Source of the DNA: Zelonia costaricensis
Taxonomy: Eukaryota > Euglenozoa > Kinetoplastea > Trypanosomatida > Trypanosomatidae
Reading direction: 5' to 3'
Length of the DNA stretch: 41,351 nt
Assembly: GCA_030849075.1 (NCBI GenBank)
Contig: JASAOO010003323.1
Coordinates: forward strand, 1 to 41,351
The notes under the pieces were generated by a model. That model saw only the letters and a list, made by a program, of their open reading frames with translations, had not been told where the DNA came from and did not search any database. Position 1 is the first letter of the stretch. The number at the start of each line of letters is the position of its first letter. Of this stretch, positions 9,824 through 19,045 are shown in pieces. A program made the position numbers and the translations under genes.

Positions 9824-10738
9824 CTACGCGGCCTGCGGAACGTTCTTGTAGTAGCCCGTGACGACGCAGTGGTCGCGTTCAAACGGCTCCAGCGAAACCT
9901 GCTCCTTCGGGCGCAGGCCCGAGTCCTTCAGCTTCTGCACCTCCGCCGCAAACACGGCAGCTGGGTCAGCCGTCGAGTCGATGCAGTTGGCCTTGATGGA
10001 GATGACAAAGCCGCCGTTCTCCTTGAGGAAGTGCTGGGCGTTAAGAGCTAGGATGCGGGCCTGATCCGGCTGCGCCACGTCCATGAAGATGCAGTCCACG
10101 AGACGCGGAATGAGCATGCGGTACTTCTGCGGGTAGCGGGCGTCCTCGAGAATCGGGACGATGTTGCTGCGGCGCTTCGTCATCTCCTCCAGGTCACGAC
10201 CGCTGCGGTGAGAAAACTCAACCGCGTACACGACCCCCTCCGGGCCGACGAGGTCGGAGACGTGGCTGACAGTGGTGCCGCTGGCCGCGCCAAGGTACAG
10301 CACGGCCGAGCCGGGCTCCATGTAGATGTTCGCTACACCGGCGTAGATGGCCGAGGCCAGCTTCGACCGGTACGGGTTCCAGACGCGGAACTCGTGCGAC
10401 TCAGACTCACCCGCCACAGTGCCGTTCACGCGCTTCTCGCTGTACACCGAGACGCCGGGGACGAGGGAGCGGGTGGAAAGGGTGTCCTTGCCGGCGAGCA
10501 GGTAGCAGCCGTTGAAGCGGGCGTGCGGGTGGAAGATGTTGCCCTTGGGCGCGCCCGCCGCGCCGCGACCGCCACGGCCCCCACCACGGCCCCCACCACG
10601 ACCACCACCGCGGCCGCCACGGCCACCACCGCCACGGCCGCCTGCTCCGCCACGGCCGCCGCCACCGAAGCCGCCGCGACCGCCACCGCCGCGGCTGCCA
10701 CCGCCGCGCCCGCCGAATCCACCGCGTCCGCCGCGCAT
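9824..10738 (-). CDS. NOP1: Fibrillarin, box C/D snoRNP 2'-O-methyltransferase
   Basis: The 304-residue product is fibrillarin, the nucleolar SAM-dependent enzyme of box C/D snoRNPs that 2'-O-methylates rRNA. Residues 1-60 form a Gly/Arg-rich (GAR) domain of repeated RGG units. The rest is the conserved catalytic domain: [10 protein letters not shown] at 66-75, [11 protein letters not shown] at 121-131, the SAM-binding [15 protein letters not shown] at 146-160, MDVAQPDQ at 219-226 and SIKANCID at 247-254. Length and domain order match the eukaryotic family. The ATG at 10738 is chosen because the frame opens four codons earlier only via GTG. Trypanosomatids add many 2'-O-methyl groups to their fragmented large-subunit rRNA, so the gene is probably highly expressed. 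Confidence 0.97.
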   Translation of the reverse strand: MRGGRGGFGGRGGGSRGGGGRGGFGGGGRGGAGGRGGGGRGGRGGGRGGGRGGGRGGRGAAGAPKGNIFHPHARFNGCYLLAGKDTLSTRSLVPGVSVYSEKRVNGTVAGESESHEFRVWNPYRSKLASAIYAGVANIYMEPGSAVLYLGAASGTTVSHVSDLVGPEGVVYAVEFSHRSGRDLEEMTKRRSNIVPILEDARYPQKYRMLIPRLVDCIFMDVAQPDQARILALNAQHFLKENGGFVISIKANCIDSTADPAAVFAAEVQKLKDSGLRPKEQVSLEPFERDHCVVTGYYKNVPQAA

Positions 10739-10835
10739 GTTGGGCAGCACAAAGGAGGGAGTCGGGAACGAGAAGCGAGTCGGGATGTGAGTGCGCGGGT
10801 GGAGGCGCAGGTGTGACGGTGCCTCGTGTGCAAAG

Positions 10836-10875
10836 CTGCAACCAACACGAAGTCAACGAGAGAAGGAGAGGTGGC
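10836..10875 (-). promoter_or_regulatory. Predicted trans-splice acceptor of fibrillarin
   Basis: The transcribed strand reads a pyrimidine tract over about 10857-10873 followed by GTTGCAG, with AG at 10836-10837 and no earlier AG. The predicted 5' UTR is about 97 nt. Confidence 0.5.
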
Positions 10876-10886
10876 TGGGGTGTGCC

Positions 10887-10913
10887 TGTGTGTGTGTGTG
10901 TGTGTGTGTGTGT
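10887..10913. repeat. TG microsatellite
   Basis: About 13 TG dinucleotides on the plus strand in the spacer upstream of fibrillarin, just beyond its predicted polypyrimidine tract. Confidence 0.9.
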
Positions 10914-11872
10914 CAGGGAAAGGCGCGTGCAGGGAAGGCTGCGTGTCACCTTCGAGAACCTCCAGCGTGCTGGTGATGCTGACTGGAGGCGCCCACAGAG
11001 GCAACAGACAGTGGAGAGGAAGAAACGAGGCGAAGTGCAAGGGCATCCGTACCGATGGGCGGTCAGCGCAGGGCTGCAACCCAGACCAGCGCACTCCGTG
11101 TCATACATCACAGTTTTGGTGAACATGGCGACTGGCGCGTCGAAAGCGGGGGGAGAGGGCTCCCTCTCTCCCCGTGCACCGCGTGAGTGCAAGCCCCGCC
11201 CTGACTGTGCGGGGCGCCGTTGACCATGACATGGCTCCCCAAACAGAGGGAGGCGTCGCCCCCGCCCCCCCCCCCAACAACAACTGTCCCTGCACGACCT
11301 GCCAATCCTATTCGTGTGCCGTTTGTTCGGACGAGATGAGAACAGAGACACAGCTACGCACGTACAGGGCAAACTGCGAGCGCCAAGCACAAACGCGACG
11401 CGGGTAGGGGAGCGCCCATGCTGGGCTGCACAGCAGCCTGGGTCTACACGACGAACCCCCCCCTGCATCTTGCCCCTGCATACCTGCGCAACAGGTGAAG
11501 GCAGTGGGAGAGTTGAAGCGTGTGCTGCCGCACCAGTGGAGAACTAACAAAGAAGGCATCGGATGATCTGCGTGCTCATGCAGACAGAAGAAGCCCAAGA
11601 CAGACACAAGGCGGTGCGTCAGAGAATCGGGATGCAAGCGACGGGGACAGGGGCCGGGCCTGAAACCGGTCGATCAACACAGATGCGGAACGCGCGAAAA
11701 CAAAAGCTAGGACGACCACGACACCAACACCGCATACGCATTGCACATGCGACACGCAGTGCACCGTCAGAGCAAGCCTCGCACCGAAGATGGTAGTCGG
11801 ACACTTGCGCCCCCCCCACTCCATACACACACACACACGCGTGTAGATGTCGCAGCCGGTGAAGTCGTTCAC

Positions 11873-12640
11873 CTACTTCTTCACCGGTGCCGCGTTCAGC
11901 GTCGTCAGGACGGAGCGCATTTGCTCGGTGCTCTTTGAGTACTGGTTGGGCTTCTGCAGGTCCACGAGCATGCCCACGGCGTTCCACACAGCGCCGCTCT
12001 TCTTGTACTCGTCAATCTTCTGGGTGCCAGCCTGCTGCTGCTGCTTGTGGTTCGCCTTCGCTGCTGTCACCTCCTTCTCGCGCTTTGCCTTGAGCGCCTT
12101 GAGGTACTCCTGCGCCGCAGCGACGATCTTAGCCTCCTTCTCCTTGGTGGCCGCGTCCGCGGCGGCCGTGCGGCTCGCGATTTGCTTGTTCAGCGCTTCC
12201 ATCTTTGCCGCGTTCGCGGCCGATGGGTTTTCCGGTGGCGTCGGCGGGCGGTTCGGCGACTCCGCTGTGGGAGAGGCGGCGATGAAGTCGTCCAGTCCCG
12301 GCTGCAGCGCTGCCGCCGACGCAGGGCTTGCGTGCGGCTCTGCCGGGGAGCTGATGCTGCCCGCGGCTGCTGTCGCCGCCGCTGCGGGCTGCTGTGCGGC
12401 CGGCGCCGGTGCCTTGGGAGGAGACGTCGGGTTTGCCGCAGCCGGCGCCCCCCAGTCCTCGTCGTCGTCGTCCCACGGCGCCTTCACGGCTGGGCGGGGC
12501 GCAGCCGGCATGCCAGCGGCCGAACCCACGGAGGGCGGCGAGTGCGGCTGCGACTGCGACGGCGACTGCTGCACCGGCGGCATGGCGGCGTCGTCAAAGG
12601 GCGAGGCGGGCGCCGACGCGTTTGGGTTGCCAAACTCCAT
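11873..12640 (-). CDS. CLC: Clathrin light chain (divergent)
   Basis: The 255-residue product fits a clathrin light chain, which binds the heavy-chain proximal leg on coated pits and vesicles. The N-terminal 140 residues are low-complexity Pro/Ala/Ser with two acidic/aromatic patches (WDDDDEDW at 56-63 and GLDDFI at 115-120). Residues 143-215 form an Ala/Lys/Glu-rich helix, the expected heavy-chain-binding region. The C-terminus, WNAVGMLVDL at 219-228 and QMRSVLTTLNAAP at 240-252, matches the classical light-chain ending (W-x-x-V-x-x-L-x-D ... MRSVL-x-x-L-x-x-AP). I use the ATG at 12640. The frame stays open 84 codons upstream, but that stretch is polypyrimidine-derived Pro/Ser/His-rich sequence beyond the predicted acceptor. 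The assignment rests mainly on the C-terminal motif. Confidence 0.85.
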   Translation of the reverse strand: MEFGNPNASAPASPFDDAAMPPVQQSPSQSQPHSPPSVGSAAGMPAAPRPAVKAPWDDDDEDWGAPAAANPTSPPKAPAPAAQQPAAAATAAAGSISSPAEPHASPASAAALQPGLDDFIAASPTAESPNRPPTPPENPSAANAAKMEALNKQIASRTAAADAATKEKEAKIVAAAQEYLKALKAKREKEVTAAKANHKQQQQAGTQKIDEYKKSGAVWNAVGMLVDLQKPNQYSKSTEQMRSVLTTLNAAPVKK

Positions 12641-12707
12641 GATAAGGCGGAGAGAGACGGAGAAGGTGGTGGGAGAAGGAGCGCAAAGGTTAGCGGGGGG
12701 ATGGGGT

Positions 12708-12809
12708 CTTCGTGTGTGTATGGGTGCGTGAGGCGGGGAGTGGGGGATATAGAGGAGGAGCAGGGGAGGGCAAAGTACAGCACGTGAAAGCGGCGTCGAC
12801 ACGCACGAG
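12708..12809 (-). promoter_or_regulatory. Predicted trans-splice acceptor of clathrin light chain
   Basis: Positions 12710-12809 contain no AG on the transcribed strand, a 100-nt gap that includes a C/T-rich tract at about 12730-12775. The first AG is at 12708-12709, giving a 5' UTR of about 67 nt and excluding the upstream open frame from the mRNA. Confidence 0.6.
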
Positions 12810-13030
12810 CTGCAACACACGAGGAAGCGGGCAAAGAGCAAAACAAGGCGGTAAGGCGACGGTGCACCGGAGGTTTGAACGTGTGTGGACACGAGCTGGA
12901 AACGTGAGGAACGCGGGGCATCGGTGGTGGAAAGTTGACGGAGAGGGTGGCCGAGGCGGAGGCACAGGTGCGGGCATGTGGTGACAAGTCACGGTGAGAA
13001 GAAAAAACCGTAGTGCACGGCGATGACAGC

Positions 13031-13066
13031 GCCTGCGTGTGGCTGAGCGCCTGCGTGTGGCTGAGC
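13031..13066. repeat. 18-bp perfect tandem duplication
   Basis: Two identical 18-bp units (GCCTGCGTGTGGCTGAGC) sit back to back, followed by a degenerate partial third copy to about 13076. They are non-coding, between the Qa-SNARE and clathrin light chain genes. Confidence 0.95.
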
Positions 13067-13522
13067 GTCTGCCTGTTTCGGCGCGCAGCCGCACCGTTTG
13101 TCAATCTCGTCTAACGGGGCGGGTGGCCTGCGTGGCGCACACCCCGCCATGGTCGCCGCATTGCAAGCCCTTCCCTTTTCGAGTTGCGAGCAGGTTGAGA
13201 AAGCTGGAGGGGAGGAGGCGTAAAGCGGTGTAGCAAGTCGGTGGCGGCAGTGATACCGCCGTGACGTGATCGAGCAACAGAAAGCAGCCCATCGGCGCCA
13301 TCGCAGACGCGAATTGCGGTGCAGCTCTGCACCTGTGAACGTGCAGAAAAACAAATCAAACTGAACCGCCTGTGTGTCCTCCTGGAAGGTGGCAGACGGA
13401 GAGCATCAGGGAGACCGGCATGACGCGACAGCAGCTCGCGCCGCCGTCAAACTGTTCGCGGTCAGCGAGCACAAGAGCGGGGGGGGGGGAGGGGGCGGCG
13501 ATCGCGGCGCTGCCAAGAGTGA

Positions 13523-14212
13523 CTACCGCGTGACGAGCACCACGACGATGATCACGATGATCACGATGACGATGAGCACCGCGCCGCCAATGCAGCCTAT
13601 TTTGCGAAACGAACGGTGGCGCCGCGACGCGCCTTGGATCTGCTCATGGCCGTGCTCGATCAACGAGCGCGACTCCGTCACGTTGTTGGTCACGCGGTCG
13701 AGGCCCTCTTGCTGCTGGTGCACAAGTGAGTGAAACTCCTGGTAGGTGGTCTTGAGATCCATCACATCCGACTCGATCTCGCGCGCGCTCTGCAGCTTCT
13801 CGCGCTGAATGGCTTCCTCTGTGTGGAACTCAGAAAGGTCAACTGGGCGCACTTCACGAAATGTCACTTGCGACTCGAGCACGTCAAGGTCGCCTTCGCG
13901 GGCGGTTGCCGGGTCTGTCTGGCGGAACGTCTGCTTCTCGCGCCGCGTGGCCTCGCTGTTGGCGGCCTCAAACTCGCTCTTGCGCTGCGCGTACTGCTGC
14001 CGCAGCGACTCAAGGGCCGGGTCAGCGTCGTCCAGAATGCCCTCTACGCGGGCGTCGCATTGCTGGACTAGGAGGCGAGTGCGGCGAAGGCGGTCGCGCG
14101 CAATGGCGTCGCGGCCAGTGCCTAGCTCCTTGACGGTGCTCTGCAGATCGGCGCAGGCTTTGGCGACCTGCTGGGTGGAGCGGGCCAGCACCTCGCCGTT
14201 CTCCAGCGGCAT
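13523..14212 (-). CDS. Qa-SNARE (syntaxin-like)
   Basis: The 229-residue product is a tail-anchored syntaxin-type Qa-SNARE for membrane fusion. Residues 10-95 are helical and compatible with an N-terminal bundle. The SNARE motif covers about 135-198, with EIESDVMDL at 145-153 and SLVHQQQEGLD at 162-172; by alignment with syntaxins the ionic zero-layer glutamine is Q167. A basic juxtamembrane segment (RRHRSFRK, 197-204) precedes a C-terminal anchor of almost pure Ile/Val at 209-227, with two residues after it. The ATG at 14212 is the only reasonable start. The family is clear. Which compartment it serves (endosomal or post-Golgi syntaxin are candidates) cannot be read from the sequence. Confidence 0.9.
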   Translation of the reverse strand: MPLENGEVLARSTQQVAKACADLQSTVKELGTGRDAIARDRLRRTRLLVQQCDARVEGILDDADPALESLRQQYAQRKSEFEAANSEATRREKQTFRQTDPATAREGDLDVLESQVTFREVRPVDLSEFHTEEAIQREKLQSAREIESDVMDLKTTYQEFHSLVHQQQEGLDRVTNNVTESRSLIEHGHEQIQGASRRHRSFRKIGCIGGAVLIVIVIIVIIVVVLVTR

Positions 14213-14943
14213 CTCACACTACGACGCACGGAGAGGGAAGGGCGACGTGGCAACTGGCTCACCCAACAGCGGCGGGTACAGGGAGCAACGGGTGTCGTGA
14301 AAGAAGGGAGGGGGTCGCAGCAGTAACAGCAGCAGCAGCAGCCGGTGACGTGGCAGCGCACCCGCGGCGTGCTTGTTCAACTGGCCAGGAGAGCGGGGAG
14401 AAAGAGCGGCTCAGAGGTGGAGGGTTGGGTGGCGAGGACGGATGCAGCCGAGCCAGAGCACAAGATAGGCATTCGACGAGGACAGCGGAGTGGGCGAAGG
14501 CGAGCGCCAACGAGCTGTGTGCCCGCCGCACCGGCATATCAGCCCCCCTCCCAATGGGGTCGCGGGGGGTGCGGATGCCATCGCTGCAGGTTGGCCCGGC
14601 AGCCCAGCGACAGCGCGGCTGTGTGTGACCTCGGCGCGATGCCTTCCGTGCGCCCATTCTCTTGCTCTCTTACTTTTTTCATGTTCGTCCTGCGTCTGGA
14701 CTCAGCGGACACGAGGAAAAGCGGCCCACGCCTGTGCGAGAAAGGAAAGCCCATAAGACGGAAACTACGCAGCTCGTCTGAGCCGAGTGTGGCGCGCGGG
14801 GGACAGCGGGCCACAACAGGAGTGCGCGCTGTCACAGCCGCGCACCAGGACGAGCTCGCAGAGGACGGGTGCGTGGGTTCGCGGAGGAGGCGGTGCGCCA
14901 AGCTCGTGAGCGGCCGTTGTGCTGAGTCGCCCCCCTCTCGCCC
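14213..14943. other. Spacer between derlin and Qa-SNARE
   Basis: No gene seen. A transcribed-strand pyrimidine tract at about 14298-14317 with AG at 14258-14259 would give the Qa-SNARE a 5' UTR of about 45 nt. A CAG/GTC triplet run lies at about 14317-14341. Confidence 0.55.
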
Positions 14944-15702
14944 TCAGCCGCTGCCGAGTGCCTGGCCACGCCCCCAACTGTGCGTGCTGGTGCTCTGGGG
15001 TGCGTCGGCCCGGCGACCGGTCTGAAAGCGCGGGTCGTACGGGTGCACCTCCGCCCCGAGAGAGGCGACGCGGTGTGTCGGCTGAGGAAACTGCCGGCGC
15101 AGCCACATCGGCGTCTCGAGCCACCGCTGGTTGTGTGAGGCGGGTAGCACATCCTTGCCAAAGACGTAGGCGTGGCCGGCAACGATGCCGAGTACGTCGG
15201 CCATCAGTCCCTGGCCCATGACGAAGTGAATCGCCATGAGCACCCACGGGAACACCGCGGAGCGGAAGTTGAAGCCGAAGAGCGACAGCACCTGCTCCGG
15301 GTGGCGCTTGCAGAAGATCCAGCACAGCGCCATGAGGAAGGAGAAGCTGGTCACGTAGACGTGCAGATAGAGCCCGGCGATGGAGAGCAGGCCGACGAGG
15401 AGGAGGAACATGTACGCCATGTCCGCCGTCTTGCCCTTGAAGTCGGTGTCCTCGTTGTTCTTCACATATGTCACAAACATGGCCACCGTCATGAGCCACG
15501 GGAAGGAGAAGCTGCCGAGAAAGAGGGCGGATGTGACGAAACGCCACACCTGCAACGACCACACCGCGTCGGAGGTGAGAACGATGGCGTTGGCGCTGAT
15601 GAAATTGAGCGAGCACGCGGCTGACAGTCCCACCGTCGCGATGAGGGAGGCGCGGGTGACCGGCCCCAGCTGGTTGAACCAATCCCCGAAGTTCTGGGAC
15701 AT
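14944..15702 (-). CDS. DER1: Derlin (Der1-like, ER-associated degradation) with SHP box
   Basis: The 252-residue product is a derlin, a catalytically inactive rhomboid-like ER membrane protein of the ERAD retrotranslocation machinery. The N-terminus has the family pattern with W8 and P14. Hydrophobic segments lie at about 18-36, 53-80, 95-131 and 148-180. The derlin WR pair is at 53-54 (QVWRFVT), and a GxxxG at 172-176 sits in a late helix. The C-terminal tail ends in WGRGQALG at 243-250, resembling the SHP box by which derlin-1 and -2 bind p97/VCP (WGQGFRLG, WGEGQRLG). I use the ATG at 15702. The open frame extends 98 codons upstream, but only as Pro/Ser-rich sequence from a polypyrimidine region. 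Confidence 0.94.
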   Translation of the reverse strand: MSQNFGDWFNQLGPVTRASLIATVGLSAACSLNFISANAIVLTSDAVWSLQVWRFVTSALFLGSFSFPWLMTVAMFVTYVKNNEDTDFKGKTADMAYMFLLLVGLLSIAGLYLHVYVTSFSFLMALCWIFCKRHPEQVLSLFGFNFRSAVFPWVLMAIHFVMGQGLMADVLGIVAGHAYVFGKDVLPASHNQRWLETPMWLRRQFPQPTHRVASLGAEVHPYDPRFQTGRRADAPQSTSTHSWGRGQALGSG

Positions 15703-16965
15703 GGCTAGTGGTGGCGCCCACAGCGAGGGAGCAGCAGCTGGGCCGCGTGTGTGGCAGGCCCGGCTTACAGACGGCGCGACGGCCGGGAAAGTGTTGTGAG
15801 AAGGGGGAGAGGGGGCGAAGCTGCTTGCTGGAGACGTGGGGGTGGGTAGGGCCGCGGAAGGCGAGTGAGGAGCGGAAGCAGGTGAAATAGTCGAGGGGTG
15901 ACGGAGTGGGCCCGTTGACGCGAGGTCGCGGCATGCAAACGCACAGGCAGCAAGATGGCAGGCAACACGTGGCTTCGGCACGTGAGGGCAAGTCACGCGC
16001 TGCCGGTCACGTGCGCAGCCGCAGCGCAGCGGCCTGCTCCAGCGCCGGCAGGGGAGGAGAACCGGACAGTGAACTCCAGTGCAAGAAGGCGAACGGTGCG
16101 CCGCGCAACGCCCCCCCCCCTCGCCTGCCCCGTCGCACTCGCATCGTGACGGCCTCCTACACCCGCCTGTGCGACACCGTAGAGCAACTCACGTCAGCGC
16201 TGCACCGCGCAGCTCCCTCCCGCCTCTTGAGCAGCTAGAGCGGTCTGTCACTTCCTTTCTTCCTGCTTTCGTCCTTCACGGTGAGAATCATCATCTAGTA
16301 CACACAGCAAGAGAAGAGGTGGATCGCGAGCCACCCGTTGCCATCCCGGCGACGGCGGACGAGGAGGCTGCCCCTACGCCGTTCGTCCAAGAAGTGAAGC
16401 AAAGGCGAAGTAGAAGGCGCCAAGGACGGGGCGGAGGGGAAGGGGGAGTAGATGGGGAGGAAAACGAAAAGCACAGCTCTAATAAACCAGCAAGGCAGTG
16501 GAGGGAGGGAAGGGGGGGGGCGACACCTGATGCACACGCCGCCGCGCACACACGCACACAACCGTGGCTCCTTCTACGCGCCACCAATTTGAGAAGCCGC
16601 GCCTTGGAGAGGGTGGAGGAGGGGCAGAAGTGGAGCGAGGAGGGGGGTGATGACACCCGCGCATGGGCGTAGAAGCGCGCAAGAAGGAGAAAGCAACTGT
16701 ACTGTAGTGAAATACACACGCCAACGCGAGGGACGAAGGAGCGGAGCAGCCGCCAGGGCCACAGCAACAATGGGCTGGGAAGAGAAGAGAGAGAAGAAGG
16801 GGGCGGTGCGAGAACGAGACACCGAGGAAGCAGCGTCCCCCTCCCCTGCCTCAGTCAACTTCCCCTTCCCCGCAGCAGCCACACAGACATTTCTTAAAAA
16901 ATGCAAGGGTCCAGCGAGGGAGGCACTGCACGCCCGCACTGCACTGCCGACCATTCTCACCCGCT
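15703..16965. other. Spacer between CAP-Gly kinase and derlin
   Basis: No gene seen. It holds the derlin splice signals near 15764-15820 and purine-rich plus-strand stretches at about 16385-16475 and 16600-16640. Open frames here are low-complexity. Confidence 0.6.
15764..15820 (-). promoter_or_regulatory. Predicted trans-splice acceptor of derlin
   Basis: The transcribed strand lacks AG over 15766-15820 and is pyrimidine-rich at about 15784-15817. The first AG at 15764-15765 gives a 5' UTR of about 61 nt. This supports excluding the upstream open frame from the protein. Confidence 0.55.
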
Positions 16966-18879
16966 TCAGCCCAGTCGCTTCACCTGCGAAGCGCGCACAA
17001 ACACGCCCTTGCCCTTCGGGCAGGTGAAGTACTGCTTCTTGTCGATGAAGGAGGAGCCGTCGTTGGTGCCCTCGTTGCCCTCGAGCATCTCAAGCCCAAT
17101 CCAGATGCCGGCGCCGAAGGCGGTTGGGCCGTTGAAGCGCACAATCGCGCGGCAGCCCTTGTACGTCACTTGGTCCCCCACGTGCAGCTCGTTGGCAGGG
17201 TTCACGGCATTCGTGGAGTGCCCGACGCCGTTGGCGATACCGGAGCTGGCCGACGTCACGCTGCCGTGCGGCGTGCGAGACCGGTTCGTGGCGCTCTGCC
17301 CCGGCGTTGCCGAGCGCGTCGGTGTGGCGCCGCGCGTCGTGTGTGTCGTGCGGGCCGCCGAGCCGGAGCGGGCGGCGGAGCCGGAGCGGAGGCCGGTGGT
17401 GCGCGATGGCGTGCCGCAGCGGACCGGGGTAGTGCCACCGGCGCGGGCGGGGGTGCCGCGGCGCACTGCAGCGCCGCCCGCACTACGCGCCAGTGGGCTG
17501 CGGCCGCGCGTCACGGAGGAGCGCCGCGGGACGGAGCCGGCGCTGCTGCTGTCGCGGCTGCCCGTGCGCCGGTGCACACCGACGCGGGCCGGCGACGTCA
17601 CACGCGCCGTGGACGCGACGGGCGACCGCGTGCTGCGCGGGCGCGACAAACCACTGGGCGTCTGCGCCCGCCGTGCCGTGGTGTGGGCGTCCTGCGTGGC
17701 GACCTGCGGCACCTCGCGGGCGCGGTCGCGCTCCTCGCGAAGGGCCGCCACCTCGCCTTGCAGCTTGGCCATGCACAGCCGCAGCCGGCGCACCTCCTCG
17801 TCGAAGCGCACCGCGGCGGACTCGACGTCCGGCGAGATGGCGCAGGCCCGGAGCTGCGCCGCGACGACGGAGCCGCGGTGCACAAAAACGTCGGCAAGCC
17901 ACGGATGGTTGAGGGCCGCGTACAGCGGGGTGCGCCTGCTGGGGTCCTTGTTGAGCAGGGCCTGCACAAAGTCCCACGCATGCGGCGAGATGCCGGACGG
18001 CTTTGGCAGCGGCGTGTCCATGATCGTCCGAAACACCTCCTTCTCCGAGGCGTTCGACCCGGGCGAATACGGGAAGCTACCAGACAGCGTGATGTACGCG
18101 ACGACGCCAATAGACCACGTGTCGGCGTTGAAGCCGTCGTAGTGTGTCTGCGTGAACTTGGCGTAGAACATCTCCGGCGCCCCGTAGCGCGGCGTGCCAA
18201 TCACATCGGAGCACACGACGCGCTTGCCCAGCAACCGCTCGCAGCCCGGGTATGGCATCATGAGCGCCGCCGCGTCGAGCGGGTCCTTGGGTGCGTCGCC
18301 AGTGCACACCCCGCGAGACCGCTTGGCCAGCCCGAAGTCGGTAAGCTTAATGTTATCGTCCTCGCTGACGAGCAGGTTCTCGGGCTTGATGTCGCGGTGA
18401 ATGATGTCGTGCAGGTGGCAGTGCAAGACCGCCTTGATGGTCTGGTACGTATACAGCCTCGCCTTGTCCTCCGTGAGCTTGCCGGTGGAGGACTGCAGGA
18501 TGAGCTCGCACAGGTCGCCGCACTGCACCTTCTCAAAAAAGAGGAGAAACTGCTTCTCCGTCTCAACGTACTCGAGGAACGTGACGACGTTCTCGTGGGC
18601 CGGAATGTGACGCAGCACGTCGATTTCACGCTTGATCTCCGCCATCGCCATCTCGACATCGCCCTTAGCGAGCGAGATGAGGTACTCCTTCTCGATGATC
18701 TTGACCACGTACTTCATCCCTGGCCGCGACCCCGGTGGCGTGTACGGGGGGATCGTGGTGCACACCTTGACCACACTGTACGCCCCACGGCCTACAATGT
18801 TCGCGTCCTGGATCGTGTACTTGCCCTCCACCACCATGCCAGCGCCGCCGCTGGCCGCACCGTCGATGCTCGCCTGCAT
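16966..18879 (-). CDS. CAMK-like Ser/Thr kinase fused to C-terminal CAP-Gly domain
   Basis: The 637-residue product has three parts. A Ser/Thr kinase domain spans about 21-328: G-loop GRGAYSVV at 30-37, lysine K60, HRDIKPEN at 161-168, DFG at 181-183 and APE at 234-236. All catalytic residues are present, and the pattern is CAMK-like. The activation segment between DFG and APE is about 50 residues, longer than usual, with an extra loop around 186-222. A short coiled coil (357-390) leads into a basic Ser/Thr/Arg/Pro linker (395-560) with many TP and SP sites. The last 70 residues form a CAP-Gly domain: VGDQVTYKG at 567-575, GIWIGLEM at 591-598, GTNDG at 604-608 in place of the consensus GKNDG, and KGVFVRASQVKRL at 624-636. 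CAP-Gly domains bind tyrosinated tubulin tails or EB-type proteins, so a microtubule-bound kinase is inferred. The start is the ATG at 18879; M15 at 18837 is an alternative. Confidence 0.93.
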   Translation of the reverse strand: MQASIDGAASGGAGMVVEGKYTIQDANIVGRGAYSVVKVCTTIPPYTPPGSRPGMKYVVKIIEKEYLISLAKGDVEMAMAEIKREIDVLRHIPAHENVVTFLEYVETEKQFLLFFEKVQCGDLCELILQSSTGKLTEDKARLYTYQTIKAVLHCHLHDIIHRDIKPENLLVSEDDNIKLTDFGLAKRSRGVCTGDAPKDPLDAAALMMPYPGCERLLGKRVVCSDVIGTPRYGAPEMFYAKFTQTHYDGFNADTWSIGVVAYITLSGSFPYSPGSNASEKEVFRTIMDTPLPKPSGISPHAWDFVQALLNKDPSRRTPLYAALNHPWLADVFVHRGSVVAAQLRACAISPDVESAAVRFDEEVRRLRLCMAKLQGEVAALREERDRAREVPQVATQDAHTTARRAQTPSGLSRPRSTRSPVASTARVTSPARVGVHRRTGSRDSSSAGSVPRRSSVTRGRSPLARSAGGAAVRRGTPARAGGTTPVRCGTPSRTTGLRSGSAARSGSAARTTHTTRGATPTRSATPGQSATNRSRTPHGSVTSASSGIANGVGHSTNAVNPANELHVGDQVTYKGCRAIVRFNGPTAFGAGIWIGLEMLEGNEGTNDGSSFIDKKQYFTCPKGKGVFVRASQVKRLG

Positions 18880-19045
18880 CGGGCAACGTCCAAGTCGAGA
18901 AGAGAAACGAATAAAGAGAAACCGGGCGAGTGGCGAGGTGAGACGGAAAGCGGCGCGTCTGCGGGGTGCCTGTTGTGCAAGACGTGCGGAGGTGCGTATG
19001 CGAGGTGGGGTGAGCGGGGTGAGCGGGAGGGGGGAAGAAGGTGGC
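18874..19045 (-). promoter_or_regulatory. Ambiguous trans-splice region of the CAP-Gly kinase
   Basis: Two pyrimidine tracts lie upstream. The distal one (about 19010-19045) is followed by AG at 18969-18970, giving a 5' UTR of about 90 nt. The proximal one (about 18893-18930) has no AG over 18876-18958. The first AG after it is in codon 2 of the open frame, ATG-CAG, at 18874-18875. Use of that site would remove the first ATG and shift initiation to M15. Confidence 0.5.

Larger units (their letters stand above)
10739..11872. other. Spacer between clathrin light chain and fibrillarin
   Basis: No gene seen. It contains the fibrillarin splice signals, a TG microsatellite at 10887-10913, a short C run near 11264-11274 and a CA run near 11825-11838. 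Confidence 0.6.
12641..13522. other. Spacer between Qa-SNARE and clathrin light chain
   Basis: No gene seen. It contains the light-chain splice signals and a perfect 18-bp tandem duplication at 13031-13066. A G-rich run near 13480-13497 lies just past the Qa-SNARE stop. Confidence 0.6.

Noticed and set aside
12641..12892. 84-codon N-terminal extension of clathrin light chain
   Set aside because: The predicted acceptor at 12708 removes most of it, and its translation reflects polypyrimidine DNA.
13535..13585. GATCACGAT-type direct repeats
   Set aside because: They are explained by Ile/Val codons of the Qa-SNARE membrane anchor rather than by a separate repeat element.
15703..15996. 98-codon N-terminal extension of derlin
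   Set aside because: It is Pro/Ser-rich, lies across the predicted pyrimidine tract and acceptor, and the derlin family begins at the internal ATG at 15702.
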